Origin: Hydrogenophaga sp.
GTDB lineage: Bacteria > Pseudomonadota > Gammaproteobacteria > Burkholderiales > Burkholderiaceae_C
Assembly: GCF_026125785.1 (NCBI RefSeq)
Contig: NZ_JAHCKL010000026.1
Span: 1 to 64,000 of the forward strand
Reading direction: 5' to 3'
DNA length: 64,000 bases
This document shows positions 1 to 8,675 of the stretch, one piece after another; position 1 is the first letter of the stretch; every line of letters starts with the position of its first letter. Both the position numbers and the translations under genes were made by a program. The notes below the pieces were generated by a model. That model had not been told where the DNA came from. It made no database searches and saw only the letters and a list, made by a program, of their open reading frames with translations.

Positions 1-23
1 GCGTGAAGAAACCAAATCCAAGG

Positions 24-60
24 CGCCCCTTTCCGCCCCGGCGGGGGGCGGAAAGGGGCG
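24..60. terminator. Strong GC hairpin, probable terminator of an upstream gene outside the window
   Basis: Positions 24-39 and 45-60 are perfect 16-bp complements around a 5-nt loop (40-44). No T-run follows on the plus strand; G-runs follow instead (to about 78). On the minus strand the flank is T-rich but broken. It most likely insulates flhB from whatever lies to the left. The structure is certain from the sequence; the function is inferred. Confidence 0.55.
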
Positions 61-233
61 GGGGGGGATAGGGGGGGCAACGGTCTATGAATAAAAAAGA
101 AACACCCCACCAGAAGCCACAGGCAACAACGGCCAGTGGGAAAAGAAAAGCACCCCAAGCCCCCGTCTTATCGCCCTTTAGTTTTTCCCCCTGACTTCCA
201 GAATCGGGTTCATCGATCGATGCAACCCGAGCC

Positions 234-1394
234 ATGGAATCTTCCAGTCAGGACAAGAACCTACCCGCTACCGCGCAGCGCCTGAAAAAGGCCCGCCAGG
301 ATGGCCAGGTCGCGCGTTCCAAGGACCTGTCCAACCTCGCCGTGCTGGGCGGCGGCGCGGTGGCGCTGCTGGTGCTGGCGCCCATGGGCTTCGAGCAGTT
401 GCGCAGCACCTTGCGCGCGCAACTCAAGTTCGACCACCGTGCCCTGCAGCAGCCCGAACTGGTGCTGCAGCGCCTGGTGGAGGGCTTTTCCCAAGGCCTG
501 ATGCTCTACCTGCCGCTGGGCGTGCTGGTGCTGGCGATCGCGCTGGCCGCCATCTTCGCCTCCGGCAGCTGGGCGCTGAGCACCAAGCCCATCACCCCCG
601 ACCTCAGCCGCCTGAGCCCTTTCGCCGGCATCGGCCGCCTGTTCTCCAAGCAGCAGCTCGTGGACACCGCCAAGCTGGCCGGCATCACGGCGGTGGTCGG
701 CGTGGTCGCCTGGCAGTTCATCAGCTCGCATGTCGAGCTGTTCGGCACCCTGGTCATGCAGCCGCTGGAGTCCGCCCTGGGCCAGCTCGGCAACTGGATG
801 ACGCTGGGCGTGGGCCTGCTGCTGCTGGTGGTGACCTTCTTCGCCGTCATCGACGTGCCGGCGCAGAAATTCCTGCACCACCAGCGCCTGCGCATGTCGC
901 ACGACGAAGTCAAGCGCGAGCACAAGGAGAGCGAGGGCGACCCGCACGTCAAGTCCCAGCGCCGGGCACGCCAGCGCGAACTGGCCCAGCGCAACAGCGT
1001 GAGCGCCGTTCCGCGCGCCGACCTGGTGGTGATGAACCCGACCCACTATGCGGTGGCCATCCGCTACGACGACGCCACGATGAACGCGCCGCGCGTGATC
1101 GCCAAGGGCACCGACCTGGTGGCCATGAAGATCCGCGACGTTGCCAAGGCCCACAAGGTGCCGGTGCTGCAGTCGCCCATGCTGGCGCGCGCGCTGTACG
1201 CGCACACCGAGATCGATGCCGAAGTCCCTTCCGCGCTGTACACGGCGGTGGCCCAGGTGCTGGCCTACGTCTACCAGCTCAAGGCCGCGCTGCGCGGCCA
1301 TGGCGCCATGCCGGGCGAGATGCCCACGCCGCAGGTGCCGCCCGAACTCGATCCCCATTTCAAGCCCACCGTGGCCAAGGAAGCGACTGAATGA
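234..1394 (+). CDS. flhB: Flagellar export switch protein FlhB
   Basis: FlhB is an inner-membrane part of the flagellar type III export gate; autocleavage of its cytoplasmic domain switches export from rod/hook to filament substrates. The 386-aa protein has a charged N-terminus, four hydrophobic segments (roughly residues 30-210) and a cytoplasmic C-domain. The autocleavage motif Asn-Pro-Thr-His is at residues 268-271. Length is usual for the family. The ATG at 234 is the first good start after a 230-bp leader. The stop overlaps the flhA start by 4 nt (ATGA), so translation is probably coupled. It opens the flhB-flhA-flhF-fliA operon. Confidence 0.98.
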   Translation: MESSSQDKNLPATAQRLKKARQDGQVARSKDLSNLAVLGGGAVALLVLAPMGFEQLRSTLRAQLKFDHRALQQPELVLQRLVEGFSQGLMLYLPLGVLVLAIALAAIFASGSWALSTKPITPDLSRLSPFAGIGRLFSKQQLVDTAKLAGITAVVGVVAWQFISSHVELFGTLVMQPLESALGQLGNWMTLGVGLLLLVVTFFAVIDVPAQKFLHHQRLRMSHDEVKREHKESEGDPHVKSQRRARQRELAQRNSVSAVPRADLVVMNPTHYAVAIRYDDATMNAPRVIAKGTDLVAMKIRDVAKAHKVPVLQSPMLARALYAHTEIDAEVPSALYTAVAQVLAYVYQLKAALRGHGAMPGEMPTPQVPPELDPHFKPTVAKEATE

Positions 1395-3469
1395 ACGCCT
1401 TGCAACCCCTGCAGCAATGGCTCCAGCGCAACGCCGGCTGGGCCGGCGGCCTGGCCGCGCCCATGCTGGTGATCACCATCCTCTCCATGATGGTGCTGCC
1501 GCTGCCGACCTGGCTGCTGGACACCTTCTTCACCCTGAACATCGCGCTGGCGCTGGTGGTGATGATGGTGGCGGCCTACATGCGCCGACCGCTGGACTTC
1601 TCGGTCTTCCCCACGGTGCTGCTGCTCACCACGCTGCTGCGCCTCTCGCTCAACGTGGCGTCCACCCGGGTGGTTCTGCTGGAGGGCCACACCGGTCCGG
1701 GCGCGGCCGGCCAGGTGATCGAGGCTTTCGGCCACTTCCTGATCGGCGGCAACTTCGCGGTCGGTTTCATCGTGTTCGTGATCCTGGTGGTGATCAACTT
1801 CGTGGTGATCACCAAGGGTTCGGAGCGCATCGCCGAGGTCTCGGCCCGCTTCACCCTGGACGCCATGCCCGGCAAGCAGATGGCGATCGACGCCGACCTC
1901 AACGCCGGCCTGATCGACGAGAAGGAGGCCAAACGCCGCCGCGCCGAGGTGGGGGAAGAGTCCAACTTCTTCGGCTCCATGGACGGTGCCGCCAAGTTCG
2001 TGCGTGGCGACGCCATCGCCGGCATCCTGATCCTGATCATCAACGTCATCGGCGGTCTGGCCGTGGGCATGCTGCAGCACGGCCTTTCTCTGGGCCAGGC
2101 GGCGGACAGCTACATCCTGCTGGCCGTGGGTGATGCGCTGGTGGCGCAGATTCCCTCGCTGCTGATCTCGGTGGCGGCGGCCATGGTGGTCTCCCGCGTG
2201 GGCAAGGACGAAGACCTGGGTGTCCAGGTCATGAACCAGATGTTCCTGTCCTCCCGCGTCATGGGCATCGTGGCGGCCGTGCTGCTGGTCCTGGGCATCG
2301 TGCCGGGCATGCCGCACCTGTTCTTCCTGCTCTTCGCCGCGGCCTTCGGCGGTCTGGCCTGGTGGCGTCGCCAGGTGGAGAACCAGCCCGAGCCGGTGGC
2401 CGAGGCACCCGCACCCCAGAGCGATGGCGAGGCCACCTGGGACGACCTGCAGCCGGTGGATCTGCTGGGCCTGGAGTTGGGCTACCGCCTGATCGCCATG
2501 GTGGACAAGGACCGCCAGGGCGACCTGCTCACCCGCATCAAGGGTGTGCGCAAGAAGTTCGCGCAGGAGGTGGGTTTCCTGCCGCCGGCGGTGCACGTGC
2601 GCGACAACCTGGAACTGCGCCCCAGCGCCTACCGCATCACGCTGCGTGGCGTGGTGGTGGGCGAGGGCGAGGTTTTCCCCGGCATGTTCCTGGCCATCGA
2701 CCCCGGTGGCATCGGCACGCCGCTGATCGGCACGCCCACCACCGACCCGGCCTTCGGACTGCCCGCGCACTGGATCGAGGAAAAGCAGCGCGAGAGCGCG
2801 CAAATGGCCGGTTTTACGGTGGTTGATTCCGAGACCGTGCTGGCCACGCATCTTTCACACTTGATGCAAGTCCAGGCCGCGCGATTGCTCAGCCGGACGG
2901 AGACCCAGGACCTGGTCGAACACGTGACCCGCCTGGCCCCCAAGCTGATCGAAGAAGTCGTGCCCAAGATGGTTCCCGTCGCCACCTTCCAGAAAGTTCT
3001 GCAGCTGCTGCTGGAAGAGTCGGTCCACGTGCGCGACATCCGCACCATCATCGAATCCCTGGCCGAGCACGCCACCGCCACCACCGACCCGGTCGAGCTG
3101 GCGCGCCGCGTGCGCATGGCGCTGGCGCCGGCCATCGTGCAGCAGATCTACGGCCCGGTGAAGGAGCTGGAGGTCATCGCCATCGAACCCGGCCTGGAGC
3201 GCCTGCTGATGCAGGCCCTGGCCAGCGGCGCCAACGGCGCGCTCGACCCCGGCGTGGCCGAGATGCTGAGCAAGTCCGCCACCGACATTGCCAACCGGCA
3301 GGAAGAGAAGGGCGTGCCCGCCTGCCTGCTGGTGCCCGACGCCATCCGCAACGCCATGTCGCGCCTGCTGCGCCGCGCCGCGCCGCGCCTGCAGGTGCTG
3401 GCGCACAGCGAGATTCCTGAAACCCACCTCATCCGCATCGGCCCGATCCTGGGCGAGCTTGCGTCCTGA
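1391..3469 (+). CDS. flhA: Flagellar export gate protein FlhA
   Basis: FlhA forms the nonameric export-gate ring that couples proton flow to export and docks chaperone-substrate complexes. The 692-aa protein has about eight membrane helices in residues 20-330. The family-signature loop (RFTLDAMPGKQMAIDADLNA) lies near residues 150-170, and a large cytoplasmic domain (about 350-692) follows. Its start overlaps flhB and flhF begins 20 nt after its stop. Nothing is missing or unusual. The gene family also includes virulence-type LcrD/SctV proteins, but the flagellar neighbours settle the assignment. Confidence 0.98.
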   Translation: MNALQPLQQWLQRNAGWAGGLAAPMLVITILSMMVLPLPTWLLDTFFTLNIALALVVMMVAAYMRRPLDFSVFPTVLLLTTLLRLSLNVASTRVVLLEGHTGPGAAGQVIEAFGHFLIGGNFAVGFIVFVILVVINFVVITKGSERIAEVSARFTLDAMPGKQMAIDADLNAGLIDEKEAKRRRAEVGEESNFFGSMDGAAKFVRGDAIAGILILIINVIGGLAVGMLQHGLSLGQAADSYILLAVGDALVAQIPSLLISVAAAMVVSRVGKDEDLGVQVMNQMFLSSRVMGIVAAVLLVLGIVPGMPHLFFLLFAAAFGGLAWWRRQVENQPEPVAEAPAPQSDGEATWDDLQPVDLLGLELGYRLIAMVDKDRQGDLLTRIKGVRKKFAQEVGFLPPAVHVRDNLELRPSAYRITLRGVVVGEGEVFPGMFLAIDPGGIGTPLIGTPTTDPAFGLPAHWIEEKQRESAQMAGFTVVDSETVLATHLSHLMQVQAARLLSRTETQDLVEHVTRLAPKLIEEVVPKMVPVATFQKVLQLLLEESVHVRDIRTIIESLAEHATATTDPVELARRVRMALAPAIVQQIYGPVKELEVIAIEPGLERLLMQALASGANGALDPGVAEMLSKSATDIANRQEEKGVPACLLVPDAIRNAMSRLLRRAAPRLQVLAHSEIPETHLIRIGPILGELAS

Positions 3470-3489
3470 AGCACGGAGAAGCACACACC

Positions 3490-4986
3490 ATGAACATCCA
3501 GCGTTTCATCGCTCCCACCTCCCGCGAGGCCATGGCCAAGGCGCGGCTGTCCTTTGGCGACAGCGCCGTCATCCTCTCCACGCGCTCCACCGCGGAGGGT
3601 TTCGAGGTCATGGCCGCCGCCGAGGAAAGCCTGGCCTCCCTGGCGGAACCCGAGGCGCGCCAGCAGCCGGCTCCCGCCGCAGCCGCTGGCAAGGGCCGCG
3701 CGTCCGCAGCCGCCGACACGGTGGCCCGCGACACCGAGACCATGGCCATGAGCACGCTGTCGTTCCAGGACTATGTGCGCGAGCGCATGCTCAAGAAGCG
3801 CCGCGCCGCCCTGGGTGGTGGCACGGTCGCCAGCGAGGAGCCGGCGCCCGCGCCGCGCCAGGCCACCGCCCCCATGCCCCTGCCTGCCGCCGAGCCCATC
3901 CAGGTGCCGGTGCAGCGCTTCAACGAACCCGAGCAGGCCGCGCCGCGCCGCCCGCAGCAGGCCATCCGCACGCGCCAGAGCGAGCAGCCGGCCTGGGAAG
4001 ACACGGCGCCGCCCACCCGTTTCGGCAGCCACGAGGACAGCCGCATGGCGGTGGAGCTCTCGGCCCTCAAGGACATGATCGAGGAGCGCTTCAACACGCT
4101 GGCCTGGCTCGGCTCTTCGCGCCAGAACCCGATCCAGTCCAACCTGATGCTCAAGCTGATCCGCGCCGGCTTCTCGCCCGCGATCTCGCGCGCCGTTCTC
4201 GAACGCGTGCCCACCGATGCCGCCGCGCCAGAAGCCGTGCGCTGGCTCATGGACGTGATCACCCGCAACCTCAAGGTGACCGCGTCCGGCGCCGGCCTGT
4301 GCGAAGAGGGCGGCGTGGTGTCCCTGATCGGCGCCACCGGCGTGGGCAAAACCACCACCGCCGCCAAGCTGGCCGCGCAGTGCGTGAAGCAGTACGGCGA
4401 AGGCAGCGTGGGCCTGATCACGCTGGACGCCTACCGCGTCTCAGGCTTTGAACAACTGCGCGCCTTTGGCCGCATGCTCGGCGTGGTGGCCCACCTGGCC
4501 CACGACCGCGCCGCGCTTGTCGACCTGCTCAACCTGCTCTCCGGCAAGCGCCTGGTCATCATCGACACCGCCGGCCTGGGCCAGCGCGACCAGCGCATCC
4601 AGGACATGCTGGACGTGCTCAACATGCCTTCGGTCAAGAAGACCCTGGTGCTCAATGCCGGCGCGCACGGCGACACGCTGGATGAGGTGCTGACCTCGTT
4701 CAAGGCCAGCACGCTGCACGGCGTGGTGCTCTCCAAGGTGGACGAGGCCGTCAAGCTCGGGCCCGCGCTGGACGCGCTGATCCGCCACCAGGTGACGTTG
4801 CGCGGCGTGGCCAACGGCCAGCGCGTGCCCGAAGACTGGCAGGCCCCTGACGCGGGCGCGCTGGTGCGCCAGTCCATGGGCGCCCAGGCCAAGTCCGCCT
4901 ACGACCCCCTGTCCACCGACATGGGCTTCTACTTCGCGGCATCGAGCGCCGACCGTGGCTTCTCGCTCGGAGGTGCGCATGTTTGA
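3490..4986 (+). CDS. flhF: SRP-type GTPase FlhF, flagellar placement
   Basis: FlhF is a signal-recognition-particle-like GTPase that sets the place of flagellar assembly, usually at a pole. The 498-aa protein has an N-terminal basic region, a low-complexity Ala/Pro/Arg linker (about residues 50-180), an N-domain and a C-terminal G domain. The P-loop GATGVGKT is at residues 281-288, followed by LDAYRVSGFEQL, the DTAGLGQRD switch and a guanine-specificity segment SKVDEA. Its 3' end overlaps the next gene by 8 nt. FlhF normally works with FlhG, whose position here is held by a degenerate protein. Confidence 0.97.
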   Translation: MNIQRFIAPTSREAMAKARLSFGDSAVILSTRSTAEGFEVMAAAEESLASLAEPEARQQPAPAAAAGKGRASAAADTVARDTETMAMSTLSFQDYVRERMLKKRRAALGGGTVASEEPAPAPRQATAPMPLPAAEPIQVPVQRFNEPEQAAPRRPQQAIRTRQSEQPAWEDTAPPTRFGSHEDSRMAVELSALKDMIEERFNTLAWLGSSRQNPIQSNLMLKLIRAGFSPAISRAVLERVPTDAAAPEAVRWLMDVITRNLKVTASGAGLCEEGGVVSLIGATGVGKTTTAAKLAAQCVKQYGEGSVGLITLDAYRVSGFEQLRAFGRMLGVVAHLAHDRAALVDLLNLLSGKRLVIIDTAGLGQRDQRIQDMLDVLNMPSVKKTLVLNAGAHGDTLDEVLTSFKASTLHGVVLSKVDEAVKLGPALDALIRHQVTLRGVANGQRVPEDWQAPDAGALVRQSMGAQAKSAYDPLSTDMGFYFAASSADRGFSLGGAHV

Positions 4987-5764
4987 ACCCGGGTTCGACC
5001 AGGCCGCCGGGCTGCGCGCGGAAGCCGCGTCCGCCAGTCCCTGCCTCATGCCCGTGGCCAGCCCGGCACAGCCGGCGCGCGCCTACGAATGGCTGTGCAC
5101 CCTGGCCGGCGAACTCACCGCGCAGGGCCGCGCCGTCGCGGTGGTGGACGCCAACGCCAGCGAGACGCCGCGCGCGCACCCGGCCCCCGGCCTGTTGCAA
5201 GCCCTGCAGGACCCCTCCGTGGCCGGTCTGGAGCACGCCAGCGACGGCGGCGACTGGCTGGTGATGCCCGGCGCGCAAGGCCTGCGCGCACTGCGCGAAA
5301 CCGCGCACGCCGCCGGTGCCGAAAACGCGCTCACGCGCCTGCTGGCCCCCTTCGCCCCCGGTGTGCTGGTGCTGCTGTTCGCCTCTGCCTTCGACCTGGC
5401 CGATCTGCTGCCAGGCCAGCGCGCGCGCGCCCTGGTGCCTGTGCTGGAGCAGCCGCAGTCCAGCATCGACGCCTACGGCTCGGTCAAGCTGCTGCACGGC
5501 GCGGGCCTGGCGCCGGTGCTGGCGCCGCTGGCCAGCGGCGCGCCGGCCGCGTTGCAGACCGTGGTGAGCACCGTGGCCGAGACCGCGCAGCGGCACCTCG
5601 GCTTCAAACCCGAAACATGGCCCGCCGCGAGCTGGGCCCAGCGTGTGCAGGCCGGCGCCATCGAGCGCCCGCGCCTGGCATCCGCGAACGACAGTCGCCT
5701 CGGCCTGGGGCCGTCGGCATGGCAAGCGGGCCGGGCGCGTGCGGCCCAACCTCTCTGGAGCTGA
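4979..5764 (+). CDS. FlhG/MinD-like protein without a P-loop, in the flhG position
   Basis: This gene sits exactly where flhG (fleN/ylxH) sits, between flhF and fliA. The start at 4979 is chosen for the GGAGGT four bases upstream; it gives 261 aa. A MinD-type ATPase would begin with a deviant Walker A lysine motif. Here the same place reads VASPAQPARA, followed by an amphipathic helix ending GELTAQGRAVAVVDAN. That matches the MinD pattern of strand, P-loop, helix, then strand ending in Asp, with the P-loop erased. The rest is Ala/Leu/Pro rich and weakly conserved to the eye. I infer a catalytically dead FlhG relative; a different regulator is possible. It is not obviously a pseudogene, as the frame is intact and well spaced. 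Confidence 0.6.
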   Translation: MFEPGFDQAAGLRAEAASASPCLMPVASPAQPARAYEWLCTLAGELTAQGRAVAVVDANASETPRAHPAPGLLQALQDPSVAGLEHASDGGDWLVMPGAQGLRALRETAHAAGAENALTRLLAPFAPGVLVLLFASAFDLADLLPGQRARALVPVLEQPQSSIDAYGSVKLLHGAGLAPVLAPLASGAPAALQTVVSTVAETAQRHLGFKPETWPAASWAQRVQAGAIERPRLASANDSRLGLGPSAWQAGRARAAQPLWS

Positions 5765-5766
5765 AG

Positions 5767-6483
5767 ATGTACACCGCCAAAGGCACCCTCGACCGCGACG
5801 ACCAGCTGCGCAAGTACAGCCCGCTGGTGCGCCGCCTGGCCCACCACATGATCGCCAAGCTGCCGCCCAGCGTGGAGCTCGATGACCTGATCCAGGTCGG
5901 CATGATCGGCCTGACCGAGGCCATCGCCCGCTTCGAACCGACACAGGGTGTGCAGTTCGAAACCTTCGCCAGCCAGCGCATCCGCGGCGCCATGATCGAT
6001 GAGCTGCGCGACGGCGACTGGATGTCGCGCGGCTCGCGCAAGAGCCAGAAAGACATCGAACAGGCCGTCAACCGCCTGCAGCAGAAACTGCACCGCGTCC
6101 CGCGCGAAAGCGAGATCGCGCAGGAGATGGGCATGAGCCTGGCGGACTACCAGGCCCTGCTGGCCAAGGTGCGCGGCACCCAGCTCGTCTACCTGGAAGA
6201 CATCAGCGGCAACGGCGACGACGAAGACGGTTTCCTCGACCGCCACATGGGCGACCACGAAGCCGACCCTTCCGCCGTGCTGCAGGACCAGCGCATGCGC
6301 ATGGCCCTGGTGGCCGCCATCAAGATGCTGCCCGAGCGCGAACAGCAGATCATGAGCATGTACTACGAGCACGACATGAACCTCAAGGAAATCGCCGCCG
6401 TGCTCGGCGTCACCGAATCGCGCATCTGCCAGTTGCACAGCCAGTCCATCGCGCGCCTGCGCGCCAAGATGCGCGAACACTGA
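5767..6483 (+). CDS. fliA: Flagellar sigma factor FliA (sigma 28)
   Basis: FliA directs RNA polymerase to late flagellar promoters and is held inactive by FlgM. The frame is open further upstream, but the ATG at 5767 gives the normal size (238 aa), begins MYTAKGTLDRD, and has GGAG six bases upstream just behind the previous stop. Region 2 is clear (LVRRLAHHMIAKLPPSVELDDLIQ split by the usual spacing, then GLTEAI and FETFASQRIRGAMIDELR). A region 4 helix-turn-helix follows near the C-terminus (LKEIAAVLGVTESRICQLHS). A sigma-28-like promoter for flgM lies at 9046-9072. Confidence 0.98.
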   Translation: MYTAKGTLDRDDQLRKYSPLVRRLAHHMIAKLPPSVELDDLIQVGMIGLTEAIARFEPTQGVQFETFASQRIRGAMIDELRDGDWMSRGSRKSQKDIEQAVNRLQQKLHRVPRESEIAQEMGMSLADYQALLAKVRGTQLVYLEDISGNGDDEDGFLDRHMGDHEADPSAVLQDQRMRMALVAAIKMLPEREQQIMSMYYEHDMNLKEIAAVLGVTESRICQLHSQSIARLRAKMREH

Positions 6484-6556
6484 GCGCGCGCGCTCCGGCG
6501 TGGGTGGGCTACGATGGAGATCGTCCCACCCCACCCCACCCGGAGCCGCTTCTTCC

Positions 6557-7195
6557 ATGGTGACTTTCCACGACTGGCTGCTGTTCGCCGGTGCCGCGCT
6601 GCTCGTCACGCTCACACCCGGCCCCAACATGATCTACCTGCTCTCGCGCTCCATCTGCCAGGGGCGCCGGGCAGGCGTGGTGTCGCTCCTGGGCGTGGTG
6701 GCGGGCTTCCTGGTCCACATGTTCGCCGCCGCCGTCGGCCTGAGCGCCCTCTTCATGGCGGTGCCGCTGGCCTACGACCTGCTGAAGTGGGGTGGGGCCC
6801 TGTACCTGCTGTACCTGGCCTGGCAGGCCGTGCGGCCAGGCGCCAAGTCGCCCTTCGAGACCCGCGACCTGCCGGAGGACCCGCCCCTGCGCCTGTTCCT
6901 CATGGGTTTTCTCACCAACCTGCTCAACCCCAAGATCGCCGTGTTCTACCTGGCGATCTTCCCGCAGTTCGTCTCTCCGGCGCAGGGCTCGGTGTTCGCC
7001 CAGAGCGTGGTGCTCGGCGTCACGCAGATCGTGCTCAGCTTCTCCATCAACCTGTCCATCGTGCTCACCGCGGCGCGCCTGGCGGCGTGGTTCCAGCACC
7101 ACCGCGGCTGGCTCGCGGTGCAGCGCTACGTCATGGGCGGTGTGCTTGGGGCGCTGGCGGTGCGCATGGCGCTCGAAGAACGCCGCGTCGCATAA
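6557..7195 (+). CDS. LysE/RhtB-family amino-acid exporter
   Basis: Members of this family are inner-membrane exporters of amino acids or their derivatives. The 212-aa product has about six hydrophobic helices and the family signature LTPGPNMIYLLSRSICQGRRAG at residues 15-36 (two pieces, TPGPN then GRRAG). I chose the ATG at 6557 because translation from the upstream in-frame codons would add a hydrophilic, Pro-rich tail not seen in the family. A TACGAT hexamer at 6510-6515 could be its -10 box, separating it from the flagellar operon. The substrate cannot be read from the sequence. Confidence 0.88.
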   Translation: MVTFHDWLLFAGAALLVTLTPGPNMIYLLSRSICQGRRAGVVSLLGVVAGFLVHMFAAAVGLSALFMAVPLAYDLLKWGGALYLLYLAWQAVRPGAKSPFETRDLPEDPPLRLFLMGFLTNLLNPKIAVFYLAIFPQFVSPAQGSVFAQSVVLGVTQIVLSFSINLSIVLTAARLAAWFQHHRGWLAVQRYVMGGVLGALAVRMALEERRVA

Positions 7196-7266
7196 TCCGG
7201 CGAGCGGGCTGGCCGGCCCGCCTGCCCGTTCGCCCCCTTCACTCCACCCACCCCGAGAAGGTCTCC

Positions 7267-7827
7267 ATGCGCCTGCGCCTGTTCGCCATCGCCCTTGCCT
7301 CCGTCGTCCTGCTCGCCGCCTGCGGCACCCAGCGCCAGGTCGCTGCCGTCGACCCCAACACCGGTCGCCTGGTGTCCGAGAAGGGCACCGTCACCGAAGC
7401 CACCGTGGTCACGTCGCACAAGTTCGACCTGCCCCGGCACAAGCAGATGGCCTTCGTCTCCGGCCTGGGCAACTACGGCGTCGACCAACTGCGCATGTTC
7501 GGCTACTTCGACCAGGTGGTGAGCTACGACGACCTGCAGAAGATCGTCATCAGCAACCGCCTGCAGGAACAGGTGCCCAGCCTGAACGAACCCATCGGCC
7601 TGAGCAAGCTCTACCGCGCCTACAAACCCTTCCTGTGGGTGCACTTCAAACGCGTGGAACGCCAGAACAAGCCCTACCTGCAACTGGTGGCCAGCAACCC
7701 GGACACCCTGGACGAGGTGTTCGTCGCCGAAGTGCACATGGACTTCGTCTGGGCCGGCGTCACCGACCAGAACGCCCGCTACCCGCTGTTCAACGCGTTC
7801 AACCGGTGGGTGCAGCAGAACAAGTAG
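7267..7827 (+). CDS. Putative lipoprotein of unknown function
   Basis: The 186-aa product begins with a short basic N-region, a hydrophobic core and a lipobox ending LLAAC, with the lipidated Cys at residue 19. GAGAAGG lies just upstream of the ATG. The mature part is hydrophilic with many aromatic residues (YKPFLWVHFKRVERQ) and has no motif I recognise. It is flanked by an exporter and a repeat-bearing spacer, so context gives no function. A CATAAT hexamer near 7190 could be its own -10. Membrane anchoring is well supported; the role is unknown. Confidence 0.75.
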   Translation: MRLRLFAIALASVVLLAACGTQRQVAAVDPNTGRLVSEKGTVTEATVVTSHKFDLPRHKQMAFVSGLGNYGVDQLRMFGYFDQVVSYDDLQKIVISNRLQEQVPSLNEPIGLSKLYRAYKPFLWVHFKRVERQNKPYLQLVASNPDTLDEVFVAEVHMDFVWAGVTDQNARYPLFNAFNRWVQQNK

Positions 7828-7980
7828 AGCGCCCTCCAAGGGGCGCGACCCGGTTCAAACCGAACCCGAGGCCGGCCTGGCCGCTTCCGTTGAGGTGGCC
7901 CCCATGCCGTGGGGGTGGAGCTTGGCCTGTCCCGGGATTCAAAGGGCTGGAGGGCTGAAGCCCTCACGCCAGCCCTTCGC

Positions 7981-8140
7981 GAGCCCTTCGACAGGCTCAG
8001 GGCGAACGGGACGGGAGAGATCTGCCCGGACCGGACCCCACTTCCGTCCGGACGGAGCCTTCTTTGCCGTTCGGGTTGAACCTCTCTTACCGTTCGGGCT
8101 GAGTCCCTCCTCCGTTCGGGCTGAGCCTGTCGAAGCCCTC
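7981..8140. repeat. REP-like inverted repeat cluster (TTCGACAGGCTCAG family)
   Basis: Positions 7981-8009 and 8112-8140 are near-perfect inverted copies of a 29-bp element whose core is TTCGACAGGCTCAG. They differ at only four positions, as two paired CC/GG changes. Between them are two shorter copies of the CCGTTCGGG half (about 8067-8084 and 8089-8110) and a 12-bp perfect palindrome CCGTCCGGACGG (about 8044-8055). I recall this core as a widespread dispersed repeat of beta- and gammaproteobacteria; copy number in this genome is unknown to me. Confidence 0.75.
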
Positions 8141-8202
8141 GCCCACTCCTCATGCGCCCCAAACACCCCACCCCCTCATATGCAATGCGGTCGTGGAAAG
8201 CA

Positions 8203-8230
8203 AAAACGGCCCCTGCAAAGGGGCCGTTTT
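8203..8230. terminator. Bidirectional intrinsic terminator after flgN
   Basis: An 11-bp perfect stem (8203-8213 with 8220-8230) has a 6-nt loop, four A at its left edge and four T at its right edge. It therefore works on either strand. On the minus strand it lies 37 bp past the flgN stop and closes flgM-flgN; on the plus strand it could stop readthrough from the lipoprotein gene. Confidence 0.85.
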
Positions 8231-8266
8231 CATGGGGAGGCGGAAAAAAAAGAGAGGGGCGCTTGC

Positions 8267-8653
8267 TCAGGCCCGCAGGAACCCCCGGCTGGCGCCGCCG
8301 CTGGCCAGGGGCCGGCTGGCGGCCATGCGGCCGTAGGTGGGCTGCTGCAGCGCGATCTGGGGGAGCAGGGTGTCCACGCCGCGCTGGGTCTGTGCGCTGG
8401 CGCGCAGCACGGCCTGGCGGAGCTGGGCGAAGCGCTGGGCGGCGCTGTGCATGTCGCTGCGCAGGGTGCTGCCGGGGGCGGCGAATTCGCTGGTTCTGGG
8501 GGCTTGCTGGAGCACGGCCTGCATGGCGGCGCTGGCCTGCTCGACGCCGCTGGCGTCGCCCTGGAGCAAGGCGTTCTGGAGCGCGTCCAGGTTGGCCTGC
8601 AGGCTGGCGATCCAGGGGTGGGGGGTCGTCGTGGCTGCAGGCGGCTGGTTCAT
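8267..8653 (-). CDS. flgN: FlgN-like export chaperone for FlgK and FlgL
   Basis: FlgN chaperones the hook-filament junction proteins FlgK and FlgL to the export gate. The 128-aa product is mostly helical with a helical hairpin pattern (residues 13-50 and 65-100) and Gln/Ala rich. FlgN proteins are poorly conserved, so the call rests mainly on size, helical content and its place directly behind flgM. The start is 22 nt past the flgM stop, with GGAG-like bases upstream. A terminator follows at 8203-8230. Confidence 0.8.
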   Translation of the reverse strand: MNQPPAATTTPHPWIASLQANLDALQNALLQGDASGVEQASAAMQAVLQQAPRTSEFAAPGSTLRSDMHSAAQRFAQLRQAVLRASAQTQRGVDTLLPQIALQQPTYGRMAASRPLASGGASRGFLRA

Positions 8654-8675
8654 GGTGGGCGCTCCGGAGGGGTCG

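Larger units (their letters stand above)
7828..8266. other. 439-bp spacer with inverted repeats and a terminator, no gene seen
   Basis: The spacer lies between the lipoprotein gene and flgN, which are convergent. It opens with a small hairpin (7829-7834 with 7841-7846), then carries the repeat element at 7981-8140 and the terminator at 8203-8230. Open frames cross it, but they encode translated repeat with no start signal, so I call no gene. Confidence 0.7.

Noticed and set aside
1271-2851. Long open frame on the minus strand across flhA
   Set aside because: High-GC coding DNA leaves antisense frames open. Its translation is His/Gln/Arg-rich low-complexity sequence, while the plus strand encodes an unmistakable FlhA.
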